Source: an uncultured Lachnospiraceae bacterium
Lineage (GTDB): Bacteria; Bacillota; Clostridia; Lachnospirales; Lachnospiraceae
DNA length: 64,000 nt
Direction of reading: 5' to 3'
Assembly: GCA_945919795.1 (NCBI GenBank)
Contig: CAMEJJ010000004.1
Coordinates: forward strand, 80,422 to 144,421
Positions 61,798 through 64,000 of the stretch are shown in pieces (positions within the stretch are counted from its first letter, which is position 1; every line of letters starts with the position of its first letter). The position numbers and the translations under genes are program-made. The notes under the pieces are model-generated. The model saw only the letters and a program-made list of their open reading frames with translations, was not told where the DNA came from and did not search any database.

Positions 61798-62445
61798 CTA
61801 TAAGCGGAAACATTTTTGAATTCCATCCTTTTCTGCAAGGACAAGAATCGTCATATTCTCTTCAAATACGGTTTGTGGAAGAACCGACAAATTCATTTTT
61901 CCGTCAATTTTAACCGCCATGACATTGACCCCATATTTTTTACGGATATCAAGTTGTCCAATGCTTTTTCCGACCCAGTTTTTGGGAACCGCAACTTCAA
62001 AAATGGCATGTTCATCATCTAATTTGATGTAATCCAGAATGTGATCAGATGTATACCGGATAGCCGTCCAACGGGCAATCTGTTTTTCCGGATTGACCAC
62101 CTCATCCGCACCGTTTCGAAGCAAAAACTTTGCCTGAACATCTCGCTTTGCCATGGCAACCACCATCTGACCACCTAATTCCTTTAATTGTGATGTCGTC
62201 TCCAGAGAGCTTTGAAAATCATCTCCGATTGCAACAATGCACGCATCGTAATCGTTAATTCCCAAGGACTTCAAAAAACTCACATTCGTACTGTCACCAA
62301 TCAATGCGTCCGTGACATATGGCATAGCCTCATTTACTCTCTTTTCATCCTTATCCACAGCCATGACCTGATGTCCCATCTCTGTAATCTGCTGTGCTAC
62401 CATTTTTCCAAAGTTTCCTAAACCGATTAATAAAATTGATTTCAT
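61798..62445 (-). CDS. ktrA: KtrA, regulatory subunit of potassium uptake
   Basis: Cytosolic RCK protein of 215 residues. The N-terminal Rossmann fold has SILLIGLGNFGKMVAQ and an acidic end of strand 2 (AVDKDEKRV) for NAD(H)/ATP binding. A C-terminal RCK_C domain (about 135-215) can bind c-di-AMP in homologues. Its octameric ring gates KtrB. The ATG at 62445 has AGGTGA five bases upstream; a GTG three codons earlier abuts the ktrB stop codon and is less likely. Confidence 0.93.
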   Translation of the reverse strand: MKSILLIGLGNFGKMVAQQITEMGHQVMAVDKDEKRVNEAMPYVTDALIGDSTNVSFLKSLGINDYDACIVAIGDDFQSSLETTSQLKELGGQMVVAMAKRDVQAKFLLRNGADEVVNPEKQIARWTAIRYTSDHILDYIKLDDEHAIFEVAVPKNWVGKSIGQLDIRKKYGVNVMAVKIDGKMNLSVLPQTVFEENMTILVLAEKDGIQKCFRL

Positions 62446-62454
62446 ATTATTCAC

Positions 62455-63789
62455 CTAACCTACCATCATAGTTTCTACCGGATATCTTGCATCTCCGACT
62501 TCCTGTTTTGAAAATGCCGCATAAATTATCGTCAGTCCGCCAACTCTTCCCACGAACATCAGAAACATCAGAAGAATTCTGGAAATCATCCCCAGCTCCG
62601 GGGTAATCCCCAGCGTCAATCCGACCGTTCCGATTGCCGATATTGCCTCGAACAGACATTGGTGCATAGAAAAGTTTTCGGTCATGTTCATGATAAGCGC
62701 TGTCGTCAAAGAAAGGAAGAGATATAGGGAAAGAATCGTTGCCGCATTCTTGACGACAGACTCTTCAATTCTCCTTCGGAAAATATTCGTATCCTTCCGC
62801 ATTTTGAAAACAGAAATAGAGGTTAAAACCAAAACCGCTACCGTCGTCGTTTTCATACCACCGGCGGTAGATCCGGGCGAACCTCCAATCATCATAAGTA
62901 TCATGATAATTACCCGTCCCGATTCCGACATAGTATCAAAATTGACAGAATTAAATCCTGCCGTTCTGGGCGTTACCGCCTGAAAAAGGGATGCGCAAAA
63001 CCGCTCCTTAAAAGGCATATCCGAAAAATCATAAAAAAAGAAAATAACAAGCGGAATGACAATCAAAAGAAACGATGTTGCCAAAATCACCTTACTCTGT
63101 AGCTTATACTGCCGTATTCTCCATTTTTTTGTGACAATATCACTCCATGTCAGAAATCCAATTCCACCGACAATAATCAGCATGGAAAATACGCACATGG
63201 CATATAAATCATCTCCCAGCATCGTCAGGGAACTGAATAAACCACTTTTATCTCCCATCAAATCGAATCCGGCATTGCAGAAAGCAGAAACAGAATGAAA
63301 TGCCGCCATCCAGATTCCTTTTGCACCAAACCGTCTGATAAAAACCGGAAGCAATAATAGAATCCCTATAAACTCGATGAAAAAGGAAGTCTTAAACACA
63401 AACCGTATCAGCTTTATACCGCCGCCAATCTGTGGCGCTGAAAGTGAATTCTGTATCGTTCTTCTCTGCATCAGAGAAATCTTTTTGCCTGCAACCATGG
63501 TAATCAGAGAAGCAACCGTAATAACACCGAGTCCTCCGATCTGAATCAAAATCAATATCACAGCCTGTCCAAAATAAGACCAATAGGTAGCCGTATCTTT
63601 TACAACCAGTCCTGTCACACAGACTGCAGACACTGCGGTAAACAACGTATCATCAAAAGGTGTAACAATATGTTCATTCGAAGAAATAGGGAGCATTAAA
63701 AGAAGCGCTCCTATCAGAATAACTGCTGCAAATGCAAAAATAATAATCTGAAACGAAGTGAGTTTCTTATTCAGAAACAATTTACCCAT
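62455..63789 (-). CDS. ktrB: KtrB/TrkH-type potassium uptake channel subunit
   Basis: Integral membrane protein of 444 residues with four pore repeats of the SKT family. Selectivity-loop regions are visible as TAVSAVCVTGLVV, HSVSAFCNAGFDLM, QAVTPRTAGFNSV and EAISAIGTVGLTLG. The gating-loop Gly/Ser-rich IGGSPGSTAGGMKTTT is also present. It forms the Na+-dependent K+ uptake pore with KtrA. AGGAGG precedes the ATG by seven bases. Confidence 0.95.
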   Translation of the reverse strand: MGKLFLNKKLTSFQIIIFAFAAVILIGALLLMLPISSNEHIVTPFDDTLFTAVSAVCVTGLVVKDTATYWSYFGQAVILILIQIGGLGVITVASLITMVAGKKISLMQRRTIQNSLSAPQIGGGIKLIRFVFKTSFFIEFIGILLLLPVFIRRFGAKGIWMAAFHSVSAFCNAGFDLMGDKSGLFSSLTMLGDDLYAMCVFSMLIIVGGIGFLTWSDIVTKKWRIRQYKLQSKVILATSFLLIVIPLVIFFFYDFSDMPFKERFCASLFQAVTPRTAGFNSVNFDTMSESGRVIIMILMMIGGSPGSTAGGMKTTTVAVLVLTSISVFKMRKDTNIFRRRIEESVVKNAATILSLYLFLSLTTALIMNMTENFSMHQCLFEAISAIGTVGLTLGITPELGMISRILLMFLMFVGRVGGLTIIYAAFSKQEVGDARYPVETMMVG

Positions 63790-63876
63790 AACAAGTCCTC
63801 CTGTTTTTCATAAAGCACTCACTCTTTCCATTATGCACCCATATCTGATTTTTTTCCAGTATTCTTTTATGAATCG

Positions 63877-63916
63877 AAAACAGCTCCTTGAAGTATTCCA
63901 TTCAAAGAGCTGTTTT
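63877..63916. terminator. Hairpin upstream of ktrB, probable terminator of the next gene on the right
   Basis: AAAACAGCTC and GAGCTGTTTT pair perfectly over a 20-base loop that holds a further TTGAA/TTCAA pair. A T-rich flank is present on both strands. A gene beyond the window edge probably ends here. Bases 63917..64000 show nothing that can be named. Confidence 0.65.
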
Positions 63917-64000
63917 CCGGTCTCTTGAACCTTTGCATCAGCCCCCCTATCTTATCATATCCCAACATAATGAGTTAGCTATTTAAAATGCTCATGAATT

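Overview
The window looks like the chromosome of a low-GC Gram-positive anaerobe of the Clostridia, most likely a Lachnospiraceae member. The clues are the SCIFF peptide with its radical-SAM maturase, FabK used as enoyl-ACP reductase, split acetyl-CoA carboxylase genes inside the fab operon, KtrAB potassium uptake, a Gram-positive type IV pilus locus without an outer-membrane secretin, and strong AGGAGG-type ribosome binding sites. Nearly everything is on the minus strand; only a CNNM/CorC-type membrane protein (2480..3805) and an EAL-CBS-GGDEF protein (22025..23818) are on the plus strand. No rRNA, tRNA, CRISPR array, insertion sequence or prophage was seen.

Layout from left to right: (1) 1..2256, the SCIFF ranthipeptide locus (start of a SecD-like gene, scfB, scfA, a TIGR04086-type membrane protein). 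(2) 2480..8940, a CNNM/CorC protein, a phosphopantetheinyl transferase, a glycerol-1-phosphate dehydrogenase-like enzyme, and aspS and hisS. (3) 9017..12016, a MarR regulator followed by a large MalT-like LuxR regulator. (4) 12283..21828, a fatty-acid synthesis operon read acpP-accB-accC-accD-accA-fabH-fabK-(FabK paralogue)-fabD-fabG-fabF, with a consensus promoter and two operator-like repeats but no fabZ. (5) 22025..23818, a c-di-GMP protein. (6) 24182..33182, a complete phosphate module read pstS-pstC-pstA-pstB-phoU-HD protein-Na/Pi cotransporter-phoB-phoR, with two promoters of matching PhoB-box layout. (7) 33585..34817, an M20 amidohydrolase. (8) 35030..39927, a cation module: a yybP-ykoY-type (Mn2+) riboswitch ahead of a CaCA exchanger and a K+/H+ antiporter, plus a short KdpD/KdpE-like pair and a small membrane protein. 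(9) 40168..61414, a type IV pilus locus. (10) 61798..63789, ktrA and ktrB.

The most striking gene is the first of the pilus locus, a 3957-residue protein with an intact class III prepilin leader, more than thirty GLUG-type repeats and a long beta-rich C-terminal half. It looks like a giant pilin-anchored adhesin at the filament tip, made together with two pseudopilins and a PilX/GspK-like subunit that lacks Glu5.

The most striking non-coding signal is a family of long imperfect palindromes (about 58 to 264 bp) that share the CCCGGTTTCAA core. Each lies just 3' of the last gene of an operon (fabF, phoR, the M20 gene, ktrA). Copies differ by paired, compensating changes in both arms, so the fold itself appears to be conserved. 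One copy carries a second, smaller palindrome in its loop, and a relative of that smaller element lies between scfA and scfB.
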